This document shows, piece after piece, positions 5,730 to 11,680 of a stretch of DNA of 13,151 nt. Source of the stretch: Spirochaetota bacterium (GTDB lineage Bacteria > Spirochaetota > UBA12135 > COTS27 > JAFLEE01); NCBI GenBank assembly GCA_017302015.1, contig JAFLEE010000113.1:1-13151 (forward strand), read 5' to 3'. The first letter of the stretch is position 1. Each line of letters begins with the position of its first letter. Below the pieces are notes generated by a model. The model saw only the letters and a program-made list of their open reading frames with translations, was not told where the DNA came from and made no database searches. Made by a program: the position numbers and the translations under genes.

Positions 5730-6947
5730 CTACATGCCCGGCAGCACCCGGAAGACGCCCCATTTCAGGTAGCGCGTCTCGGGCATGCCGGCGAGGACCG
5801 GATGGTCGGCGCCCTGCTCGCCGCGGCGCATCCAGACCAGGCGCTTCTGCTGGGCCCGGGCCGCCCGGCTGACGGCCGTGAAAAAGCGGTCTTCTTCGAC
5901 GTGCATCGAGCAGGAACCCGTGGCCAGGAAGCCCCCATGGTTGAGCACCCGGATGGCCAGGCCCTGCAGGCGCTCATACCCGTGGAGCGCGCTCACCGCC
6001 GTCTTTTTCGTCTTGGCGAAGGCGGGGGGATCGACGATGATGAGGTCCCATTTTTCCCGGCGGGCCGCGGCTTCTTCCAGGAATTTAAAGACATCCCGCT
6101 CCGCGAACTCGACTTTCGACCCTCCCAATGCGGCCGCGTTGCGCGCGGCGTTGCGGGTGGCCGCGGCGATGGCCTGGGCCGAGGCGTCGATGCCGGTGAC
6201 TTCTCGGGCCCCGCCGAGGGCGGCCTGGAGGGCGAAGCCGCCCTGATTGGAGAAGAGGTCGAGCACCCGCAGGCCCCGGGAGAGGCCCCGCACGTGCAGG
6301 CGGTTTTCGCGCTGGTCGAGGAAGAACCCGGTCTTCTGGGCCCCGCGCAGCGTCAAGCCCCACGCGAGGCCCTCCATCGAAAGTTCGATCTCGACGGGGG
6401 TCTGGCCGTAGAGGTCTTCCTCCGGGCCCTCGGGGAGGCCCTCGAGCCGCCGCAGGGAACTATCGTGGCGCAGCAGCGCCCCGCGAAGATCGGGCCAGAC
6501 GGCTTTCATGGCCTGGGCGATCTCCTCCCGGTGGCGGTCCATGCCGGCGGAAAGGAGTTCGAGCACAGCGTAGTCGCCATAGCGGTCGAGGATAAGCCCC
6601 GGGAGTTCATCGGACTCGCCGAAGACGAGGCGGCAGGCCCGGGTGTCGAGGCCCGCCTGCTCCCGGTAGCCTTGGGCATTGCGGAACCGCGCGATGAAAA
6701 AGTCGGGCGAGAGCCGGGGGCCGGGTTGGCTTTCGGCGGGCAGACGCAGGAGGCGCAGGGCGACGAGGTTGTGGGGATGGTAGAAGCCCACGCCCAGGCT
6801 TCCCGCCTTCTCCACCACCGCCTGCACGAGGGAGCCCGGGGCGAGGTCGGTGGGCACCTGGACGAGTTCGTTGCTGAAGACCCAGGGGTGGCCGTGGTGC
6901 AGGCGCTCCACGTGCTTGGATTTGACATTGAGGATGGGCAGAGGCAT
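5730..6947 (-). CDS. rlmI: RlmI-type class I SAM-dependent rRNA (cytosine) methyltransferase
   Basis: A 405-residue protein matching the RlmI/COG1092 family (E. coli RlmI is about 396 residues), which makes 5-methylcytosine in 23S rRNA. Seen: an N-terminal PUA-like domain (about 1-75, with HPWVFSNE), the family segment QKTGFFLDQREN (204-215), SAM motif I DLFSNQGGFAL (230-240), Asp254 in GIDAS, DPPAF (306-310), and SCS with candidate catalytic Cys346. An in-frame ATG at 6977 would add ten residues. It lies inside the terminator stem of the upstream operon, so ATG 6947 with AAGG (6957-6954) six bases upstream is preferred. The specific target base is inferred from the family. The gene converges with the CBM48 gene. 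Confidence 0.88.
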   Translation of the reverse strand: MPLPILNVKSKHVERLHHGHPWVFSNELVQVPTDLAPGSLVQAVVEKAGSLGVGFYHPHNLVALRLLRLPAESQPGPRLSPDFFIARFRNAQGYREQAGLDTRACRLVFGESDELPGLILDRYGDYAVLELLSAGMDRHREEIAQAMKAVWPDLRGALLRHDSSLRRLEGLPEGPEEDLYGQTPVEIELSMEGLAWGLTLRGAQKTGFFLDQRENRLHVRGLSRGLRVLDLFSNQGGFALQAALGGAREVTGIDASAQAIAAATRNAARNAAALGGSKVEFAERDVFKFLEEAAARREKWDLIIVDPPAFAKTKKTAVSALHGYERLQGLAIRVLNHGGFLATGSCSMHVEEDRFFTAVSRAARAQQKRLVWMRRGEQGADHPVLAGMPETRYLKWGVFRVLPGM

Positions 6948-6960
6948 GGGGAACCTTGAA

Positions 6961-6987
6961 ATAAAACGGGCCGCCATGGGGCGGCCC
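6961..6987 (-). terminator. Intrinsic terminator ending the antiporter operon
   Basis: Read on the minus strand, GGGCCGCC, loop CCAT and GGCGGCCC form a perfect 8-bp stem (6987-6968) followed by G and a TTTTAT run. It lies 23 bases after the stop of the six-helix membrane protein gene. It separates that operon from the rlmI-type gene, whose start it helps to place at 6947. Confidence 0.88.
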
Positions 6988-7010
6988 TGAGCGCGCGGGA
7001 AGGAGGGGGC

Positions 7011-7721
7011 TTAGTCGCCCTTGATGATGTCGTCGGACATGGGCCGCATGAGTTTGCGGAAGCCGAGCACGAGACCGAGGAGCGCCGTGATGGCGAAGGC
7101 CCAGAAGGTGACTTTGAGCGACATGATGGGATCGGCCTGGGTGGCGCCGGCGGCGAGGTTCGAGGCGAGTTCCACATCGACCTTCACGGATTGGGATTGG
7201 ATGAAGTTCACCAGGAAGCCGACGGCGAGCACGAGGCTGCCGATGACGACGATCCAGCCTTCGAGGAGTTTGGAGACCATGGCTTCGCGGGCCACGAGGA
7301 TGGCGTAGAACACCAGCATCCAGGAGACGCCGATAGTGGAGCCCCAGAGCGAGATGCCCGTGGCGCCGTAGCGCTGGGAGACGCCGATGGTGGCCGCGAT
7401 CAGCAGGAACAGGCCGGGAATATAGGCGATCTGTAGCACGCGCAGGGTGGTGATCTTACGCATGGAGAGGAAGATCATGGACAACCCGACGCCCCCGGCC
7501 AGGTTGACCAGGGAGGAGATGAAGAGTTTGCTGAAGAGCGCGGAATTGCCCACGGGGATGGACATGCTGCTCCCCAGTTCGGCCATGGGGTTCCAGAGCC
7601 GGTAGCCGAGGCACGCCGCGGCGCAACCCAGGGAAAAGGCGGAGAAAATCAGCCCAATGCGATACATGGACACGGCCCATTTTTCACTTCGGAAGAGCGA
7701 GATGGATTCGGTTTCGGCCAT
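7011..7721 (-). CDS. Unrecognised six-helix membrane protein, operon partner of the antiporter
   Basis: A 236-residue protein that I do not recognise. Six hydrophobic segments are visible at about 20-40, 65-86, 96-115, 124-144, 153-174 and 201-221. A polar loop (about 175-199) lies between helices 5 and 6, and the C-terminal tail is charged. There is no signal peptide and no obvious catalytic or metal motif. The ATG at 7721 has AAGGAG (7733-7728) six bases upstream. That AAGGAG overlaps the TAA stop of the antiporter gene, so the two are co-transcribed and probably translationally coupled. A role linked to the antiporter (accessory subunit, sensor or a separate envelope function) is inferred from position only. 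The operon ends at the terminator at 6961-6987. Confidence 0.85.
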   Translation of the reverse strand: MAETESISLFRSEKWAVSMYRIGLIFSAFSLGCAAACLGYRLWNPMAELGSSMSIPVGNSALFSKLFISSLVNLAGGVGLSMIFLSMRKITTLRVLQIAYIPGLFLLIAATIGVSQRYGATGISLWGSTIGVSWMLVFYAILVAREAMVSKLLEGWIVVIGSLVLAVGFLVNFIQSQSVKVDVELASNLAAGATQADPIMSLKVTFWAFAITALLGLVLGFRKLMRPMSDDIIKGD

Positions 7722-7731
7722 GGAAGTCTCC

Positions 7732-9420
7732 TTACCCGTGCTCGGCTGAACTGGTCTTCAGGATGGCCAGGAACTCCGTGTAGTCCCGCGCCTCCAGAGC
7801 CAACTCGACGATGCCCGGTTTGATGAAAGTATCGCTTATTTCCTCAAGGATTTCCAGCTCCTGCTCGCCTTGGCCGGCGGGACTCGCCACCAGGAAGACG
7901 ACCCGGGCCGGTTTATGGTCGACCGCCCTGAAATCAAGGCCATTTTCGGCGATTCCGGCGGAGATCAGGGGTTGCCGCAGGCCGGGGAACGGCAGGTGGA
8001 TGATGGCGATTTCACCCTCCACCCCGCTGGGCATGACCAACTCGCGTTCCCGGGCCCTTTGGATGAGGTCTTCCACCGAGAGGTGGGCGGCCGCCGCGAG
8101 GACCTGGCAGAGGTCGTGGATGGCCTCGTCGGCGCTGCGGGACCGCAGGCGGGGGATGAAGTGGGATCGATGGAAGAAGGACCAGAAGGGGATGGCTTTT
8201 TTCCCGGAGAGGAACCGGATGAGCGGGGCCGCGAGGGCCGAAGTCGCGAGGGCGGTGAGGGACAGGGCGACATAGAGTTCTTCGGAAATCAACTGGTAGC
8301 GCAGCGCCACGTAGCAGAGAAGGATGGCGATGGCCCCCCGGGCATTGATGCCGAAACCCACGAGGAAGCCCATGCGGGGGCTCAGCCCGCCCCAGAGGCT
8401 CCCGACGAAGCCGGCGCCGACCTTGACCAGGACGGCGAAGCCGAACACCCCGAGGACGAGGGGGAGATTGAAATGCTTCACCCAGTCGACCGAGAGGGCC
8501 GTCCAAGCGAAAAAAAGCGGGGCGAACAGGGCGAAGACGATCCGTTGGGTCATGCGCCGGTTGCGCTCGGCCAGCCATGGGGAACCGCTGACCGCCATAC
8601 CGACGAGGAGCGCCCCGAAGAGGGCGTGGACGCCGATCCACTGGCTGAAGGCCGCGCCCACGAAGGCCAGGGTGATGACGAAACCGGTCATGCCCTCGGG
8701 CCAGGTCGCGTGGGCGTGGACGAAGGGGAGGATCCGGTCGATGAGGAAACGCCCCACCGTCAGCATGAGCCCGGCGAAGATGAAGGCGAACATCACGTTG
8801 AGCCAGGGATTGGGCGACGCGGAGGGGCCCACGCGGAAGAGGGTGAGGATCGCCGCGAAGAGAAGCCACCCGGCCACGTCGCCCACCACCGAAGCCGCGT
8901 GGGTGACGACCCCCGCCTCGGTGCGGAAGATCCGGTTGTCCTTCAAAATCCGGCTCACGATGTTGAGGCTGGTGATGGAAAGCACGGTGCCGAAGAAAAG
9001 CGCGAAAGCCAGGGGCCGCGGCCCGTGGTAGGCCAAGGCCGAGGGCTTGAAATAGGCGAGGCAAAAACCCCCGAGGAGCGGCACCAGCACGCCGAGCAGG
9101 GAGACGAAGAATGCGGGGCGCCGTTCCCCCCGGCTATCCTCGAGTTCGATGCCCATGCCCTCGACGAGGAGGAACATCACCAAGGCGATGGTGATGACCC
9201 CTTCATAGGCGTGGAGCACCGGCCCCGAGACCGGGTACAGCACCCCTTGGGCGGCCGGGAAAAGGAGGCCAAAAACCGTGGGCCCGAGGAGGATCCCGGC
9301 GAGGACTTCGCCGAGGATCATCGGCTGGCGCAATTTGACCGCCAATTCGCCGAGGAGGCGGGCCACCCCGAGGAGGGCGCCGAGGCCGAGGAGGAAAGCG
9401 ACGATTTCGTGGCGCAACAT
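7732..9420 (-). CDS. CPA2-type cation:proton antiporter with C-terminal PTS EIIA-like domain
   Basis: A 562-residue fusion. Residues 1-405 form a monovalent cation:proton antiporter core of the CPA2 (Na_H_Exchanger) type. Helix-1 region QPMILGEVLAGILLGP (32-47), the ion-site segment VVGDVAGW with Asp181, a Lys at 333 matching the conserved helix-10 lysine, and NARGAIAI (359-366) are visible. Residues about 428-556 resemble a PTS EIIA type-2 (fructose/mannitol) domain. IAIIH places His475 where EIIA carries its phospho-histidine (usual form IAIPH). Antiporter-EIIA-like fusions are known in bacteria and may couple ion exchange to phosphorylation state. The acidic pair of electrogenic NapA-type proteins is GD here instead of DD. 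The ATG at 9420 has no Shine-Dalgarno but lies seven bases after a TAAAAT box, suggesting a leaderless mRNA. It is the first gene of an operon with the six-helix membrane protein. Confidence 0.87.
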   Translation of the reverse strand: MLRHEIVAFLLGLGALLGVARLLGELAVKLRQPMILGEVLAGILLGPTVFGLLFPAAQGVLYPVSGPVLHAYEGVITIALVMFLLVEGMGIELEDSRGERRPAFFVSLLGVLVPLLGGFCLAYFKPSALAYHGPRPLAFALFFGTVLSITSLNIVSRILKDNRIFRTEAGVVTHAASVVGDVAGWLLFAAILTLFRVGPSASPNPWLNVMFAFIFAGLMLTVGRFLIDRILPFVHAHATWPEGMTGFVITLAFVGAAFSQWIGVHALFGALLVGMAVSGSPWLAERNRRMTQRIVFALFAPLFFAWTALSVDWVKHFNLPLVLGVFGFAVLVKVGAGFVGSLWGGLSPRMGFLVGFGINARGAIAILLCYVALRYQLISEELYVALSLTALATSALAAPLIRFLSGKKAIPFWSFFHRSHFIPRLRSRSADEAIHDLCQVLAAAAHLSVEDLIQRARERELVMPSGVEGEIAIIHLPFPGLRQPLISAGIAENGLDFRAVDHKPARVVFLVASPAGQGEQELEILEEISDTFIKPGIVELALEARDYTEFLAILKTSSAEHG

Positions 9421-9427
9421 TCGGCAA

Positions 9428-9433
9428 ATTTTA
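9428..9433 (-). promoter_or_regulatory. TAAAAT -10 box placing transcription start at the antiporter ATG
   Basis: On the minus strand TAAAAT (9433-9428) is followed by seven bases and then the ATG at 9420, so +1 would fall on or next to the start codon. The same -10 sequence is used by the basic-peptide gene. No clear -35 was found at 16-18 bases. Confidence 0.4.
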
Positions 9434-9467
9434 CAATGGAGGGCGCCCGTTCGAGGCTCCGCAACTT

Positions 9468-9486
9468 AAAAAAAGTCGCTTTTTTT
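9468..9486. repeat. A/T-tract inverted repeat
   Basis: Seven A and a G (9468-9475), a TCG loop, then C and seven T (9479-9486) form a perfect 8-bp inverted repeat in otherwise GC-rich DNA. It lies about 35 bases upstream of the antiporter -10 box and could act as an UP-like or bent-DNA element, or as a weak bidirectional terminator. Confidence 0.45.
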
Positions 9487-9492
9487 CGGATT

Positions 9493-9576
9493 CCTCGGGG
9501 AACTCGGGGCGTCATCCACCCGAATCTACACCCGGGTCTGATCCTACCAGAATGTATTCCCCGAGGGGGGATTCGG
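9493..9576. repeat. Two crossing inverted repeats in the divergent intergenic region
   Basis: CCTCGGGGAA (9493-9502) is a perfect 10-base complement of TTCCCCGAGG (9557-9566). CCGAATC (9520-9526) is a perfect 7-base complement of GATTCGG (9570-9576). The pairs cross, which is pseudoknot topology if transcribed. Between them lie the palindrome ACCCGGGT (9530-9537) and a small TCTG/CAGA stem (9537-9540 with 9548-9551). GATTC (9489-9493) could instead pair with GAATC (9522-9526), giving an alternative fold. The rest of the interval 9421-9709 shows no gene and no confident plus-strand promoter. Confidence 0.5.
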
Positions 9577-9698
9577 AGCGCGCACCAAGCGGCGGTGGGA
9601 TTTGGCCCGCTTTCCGTATCCTCCAAATTGCACGAACCTTAGGCAGGATGGGACCCCGCCGATGCAGCCAAGGCGCCCCGGGAGAGACCCAATGACCG

Positions 9699-9703
9699 AG
9701 GAG
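9699..9703 (+). promoter_or_regulatory. Ribosome binding site deciding the ATG at 9710
   Basis: AGGAG six bases before the ATG, extended to GAGGAG. It favours this start over ATG 9692, which has only a GGAGAG at 9681-9686. Confidence 0.6.
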
Positions 9704-9709
9704 ACCTTC

Positions 9710-10672
9710 ATGCGGCTCGTTCAACGCTTCCGTAATCCCCCCCGGTTTTTCATGGCGGCCCTATGGGCCACGTGCGCCATCCTCCTGTCCGACGGGTGGC
9801 TCCCCGCTGCGGCCCCGCCGCCTGTCGTCTCCCAAATCGGACCGAATCGGGTTCGCTTGTACTGGACTCTGCCCAATTGCCGGGTGTATCTCCTCCGCTC
9901 GACCAACGGGATGCCCCTTGAATCGTTCGCCAGCGTCGTCTATGGCCCCGGGGTACGGAATTATCTCGATGATTCCAACGCTCCCGCCGGCTGCGCGATC
10001 TCATACGCCATGGCCACCAACGCGCTTTCGGAGACCTCGTCGATCGTCCTCCTCACCAATGTGCCCCAGGTCACCCTCACGATCTCCACGTGCCAAACGA
10101 TCCCCTATCAGCACCTGCTACGGATCCGCTATGTCATGGGCCGAACCTGCGTGGAAACGCCGCAAGCGGAATTGGCCTGGGCCCCCACCGGCACAGGTCG
10201 GTGGACGAACTTCGGCCCGGAGCTGGTCACCCGACCGGAATTGGGATTCTGGGGAAGATTCACCGCCGATTGGAGCCTACCCGAGGATTTCGACACGAAA
10301 ACGCCCCTCGACCTGCGCTTCGTCCCGATGCTCGGTGGGTGGACGGGCGACACGAATATCTACTCGAATGTCGACCTCTCGGGCCTTTTCACCACCGTTT
10401 CGGAATTGGTGCAGCCCTGTATCCTCGGGAATCCCTGCCGGGACGGGAGCGGCGTGATATTCGCGAATCTCCCGACCGGGACGACCGTGGATATCTATAC
10501 GCTTTCTGGGAAAAAGGTGATCCGCCTTCCGCCGGAGGGGATCATCGGGGGGAAGCTCCGGTGGGATTTGCGCGCGGCGACCCTGGAACGGATTCGGCCC
10601 GGCATCTACCCGTGCCGCATCGAAGACCCCGAGCATCGACTCTTCAACCTGACCCTCATCGTCTCCCGTTGA
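9710..10672 (+). CDS. Exported protein with FlgD-Ig-like C-terminal domain
   Basis: A 320-residue protein. It has a signal peptide (n-region MRLVQRFRNPPR, hydrophobic 13-27, AAA near 33-35), an Ig/FN3-like N-terminal domain (about 38-118), a middle region (about 120-235), and a C-terminal FlgD-Ig-like domain (about 236-320). The last domain has the hallmarks GNPCR, VIFANLP, VDIYTLSGKKV, LRWDLR and RPGIYPCRI. Such domains often serve as C-terminal sorting or anchoring modules on surface proteins of FCB-type and candidate-phylum bacteria. Seven Cys follow the signal peptide, so disulfides are possible. ATG at 9710 is chosen because AGGAG (9699-9703) lies six bases upstream; ATG 9692 would put six extra residues before the signal peptide. 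No catalytic motif is seen. The PorV-like gene begins 16 bases after its stop, so the two are probably co-expressed. Confidence 0.8.
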   Translation: MRLVQRFRNPPRFFMAALWATCAILLSDGWLPAAAPPPVVSQIGPNRVRLYWTLPNCRVYLLRSTNGMPLESFASVVYGPGVRNYLDDSNAPAGCAISYAMATNALSETSSIVLLTNVPQVTLTISTCQTIPYQHLLRIRYVMGRTCVETPQAELAWAPTGTGRWTNFGPELVTRPELGFWGRFTADWSLPEDFDTKTPLDLRFVPMLGGWTGDTNIYSNVDLSGLFTTVSELVQPCILGNPCRDGSGVIFANLPTGTTVDIYTLSGKKVIRLPPEGIIGGKLRWDLRAATLERIRPGIYPCRIEDPEHRLFNLTLIVSR

Positions 10673-10688
10673 GGTTTGGAAAGCACCC

Positions 10689-11639
10689 ATGAAAACAACG
10701 ATTCGGACCATGCTGCTCTTCTTGGTGTTCGCCCTTCCCGCGCGGGCCTACACGACCTTCGATTTCCTGGAAATCGGGTTCGGAGCGGCCTCTTCCGGTC
10801 TGGGGCAGGCCGCCGTGGCGGAATCGGGATCCCTGGAGGGCGTTTGGCATAACCCCGCGACCCTCGCGGCGCTCACCGGGCCCGGCTTCTCCGGCTCGGT
10901 CAATCCCTATCTCGGCATGACCCTGTGGAGCGCGGCCGCCTCGCTCAAGCCCTCTTCCCATGTCACCCTCGCCGCCTCGGGTTGCGGCTTGGCCATCGAA
11001 GGAATTACCGGAGATATCCTCTATAACGGGGACCCCGGACGGTCCATCCGGACCGGCATCACGAGCGGGGGGATCTCCGCCGCGTTCGCCCTCGGCGCCG
11101 CGGCGAAATGGCCTTTCCGCCTTGATCTGGGGATCAAGGGAAAAATCGTCACCGAAACCCTCGATCAGACGCCCCTGTCGGCCTTTTTATTGAATGCGGG
11201 CCTGGCGTTGGCATTCCCCGGCGCCTTCGCGAGGGAGGGCTCCTTGCAATTCGGTTTCATCGCGAGGAATATCGGGCGCGGCGGCGTGCCGGGGCAGCCC
11301 GATGTCATCCCCCTGTCGCTCCTCGTCGGGACGGCCTACGTGCTTCCCCTCGGGAAGAAGGTTGCCCTCAAGGCCCTCGTCGACGGGGACCTCACCGTGG
11401 CGGACCAGACCATGCGCCTCTCCACGGGCGTCGAGGCGTTCCTCTTCCAATTCCTCACGGCGCGGGCGGGCTACCTCTTCGACAACGCCCAAAGCGCCCG
11501 CGGACTGAGCCTCGGGGCCGGCATCCAATTCCCCATCGCCCATTTCGACGGCCATTTGGATTACGCGCTCCAGCCCCTCGAGGGCCTCGGCGTGCAGCAG
11601 CATTTCCAATTGACCCTGGCCTGGAACCCCAACAAATAA
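10689..11639 (+). CDS. PorV/PorQ-family outer-membrane beta-barrel protein
   Basis: A 316-residue protein with a clear signal peptide (1-20, cleavage after ARA). It then shows the PorV/PorQ family opening: FLEIGFGAASSGLGQAAVA and GVWHNPATLA (51-60). The rest is alternating short hydrophobic beta-strands with Gly-rich turns, ending in an aromatic-containing strand (QLTLAWNPNK), as expected of an outer-membrane barrel related to FadL and PorV. In type IX secretion PorV escorts CTD-bearing cargo at the outer membrane; PorQ-like relatives have less clear roles. Here it follows an FlgD-Ig-CTD protein by 16 bases, which suggests the neighbour is its cargo or partner. No other type IX component lies in the window. 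The ATG has GGAAAG upstream, a modest ribosome binding site. Confidence 0.82.
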   Translation: MKTTIRTMLLFLVFALPARAYTTFDFLEIGFGAASSGLGQAAVAESGSLEGVWHNPATLAALTGPGFSGSVNPYLGMTLWSAAASLKPSSHVTLAASGCGLAIEGITGDILYNGDPGRSIRTGITSGGISAAFALGAAAKWPFRLDLGIKGKIVTETLDQTPLSAFLLNAGLALAFPGAFAREGSLQFGFIARNIGRGGVPGQPDVIPLSLLVGTAYVLPLGKKVALKALVDGDLTVADQTMRLSTGVEAFLFQFLTARAGYLFDNAQSARGLSLGAGIQFPIAHFDGHLDYALQPLEGLGVQQHFQLTLAWNPNK

Positions 11640-11649
11640 GCGGGAGGCC

Positions 11650-11680
11650 CAGATCCACGGTAGAATTCGATGTGGATCTG
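11650..11680 (+). promoter_or_regulatory. Hairpin covering the GTG start of the dipeptidase gene
   Basis: CAGATCCAC (11650-11658) and GTGGATCTG (11672-11680) are a perfect 9-base inverted repeat with a 13-base loop. The GTG start codon is the first triplet of the 3' arm, so the fold would hide it. No T-run follows, so it is not a terminator. It could equally be a protein-binding palindrome. Confidence 0.5.

Noticed and set aside
5802-6959. Plus-strand open frame opposite the rRNA methyltransferase
   Set aside because: No motifs, and the minus strand has the full RlmI-type motif set.
6948-6977. Upstream ATG (6977) for the rRNA methyltransferase
   Set aside because: It lies inside the terminator stem of the preceding operon and has only a weak AGGG upstream; family proteins begin close to the ATG at 6947.
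7870-9642. Long plus-strand open frame across the antiporter gene
   Set aside because: Highly Glu/Gly/Asp/His-rich translation with no motif; the minus strand encodes a recognisable antiporter.
9577-9709. Possible c-di-GMP-type riboswitch before the FlgD-CTD gene
   Set aside because: A few short stretches looked reminiscent, but the conserved GCAAACC/GAAA/GACGCAAAGCC core is absent.
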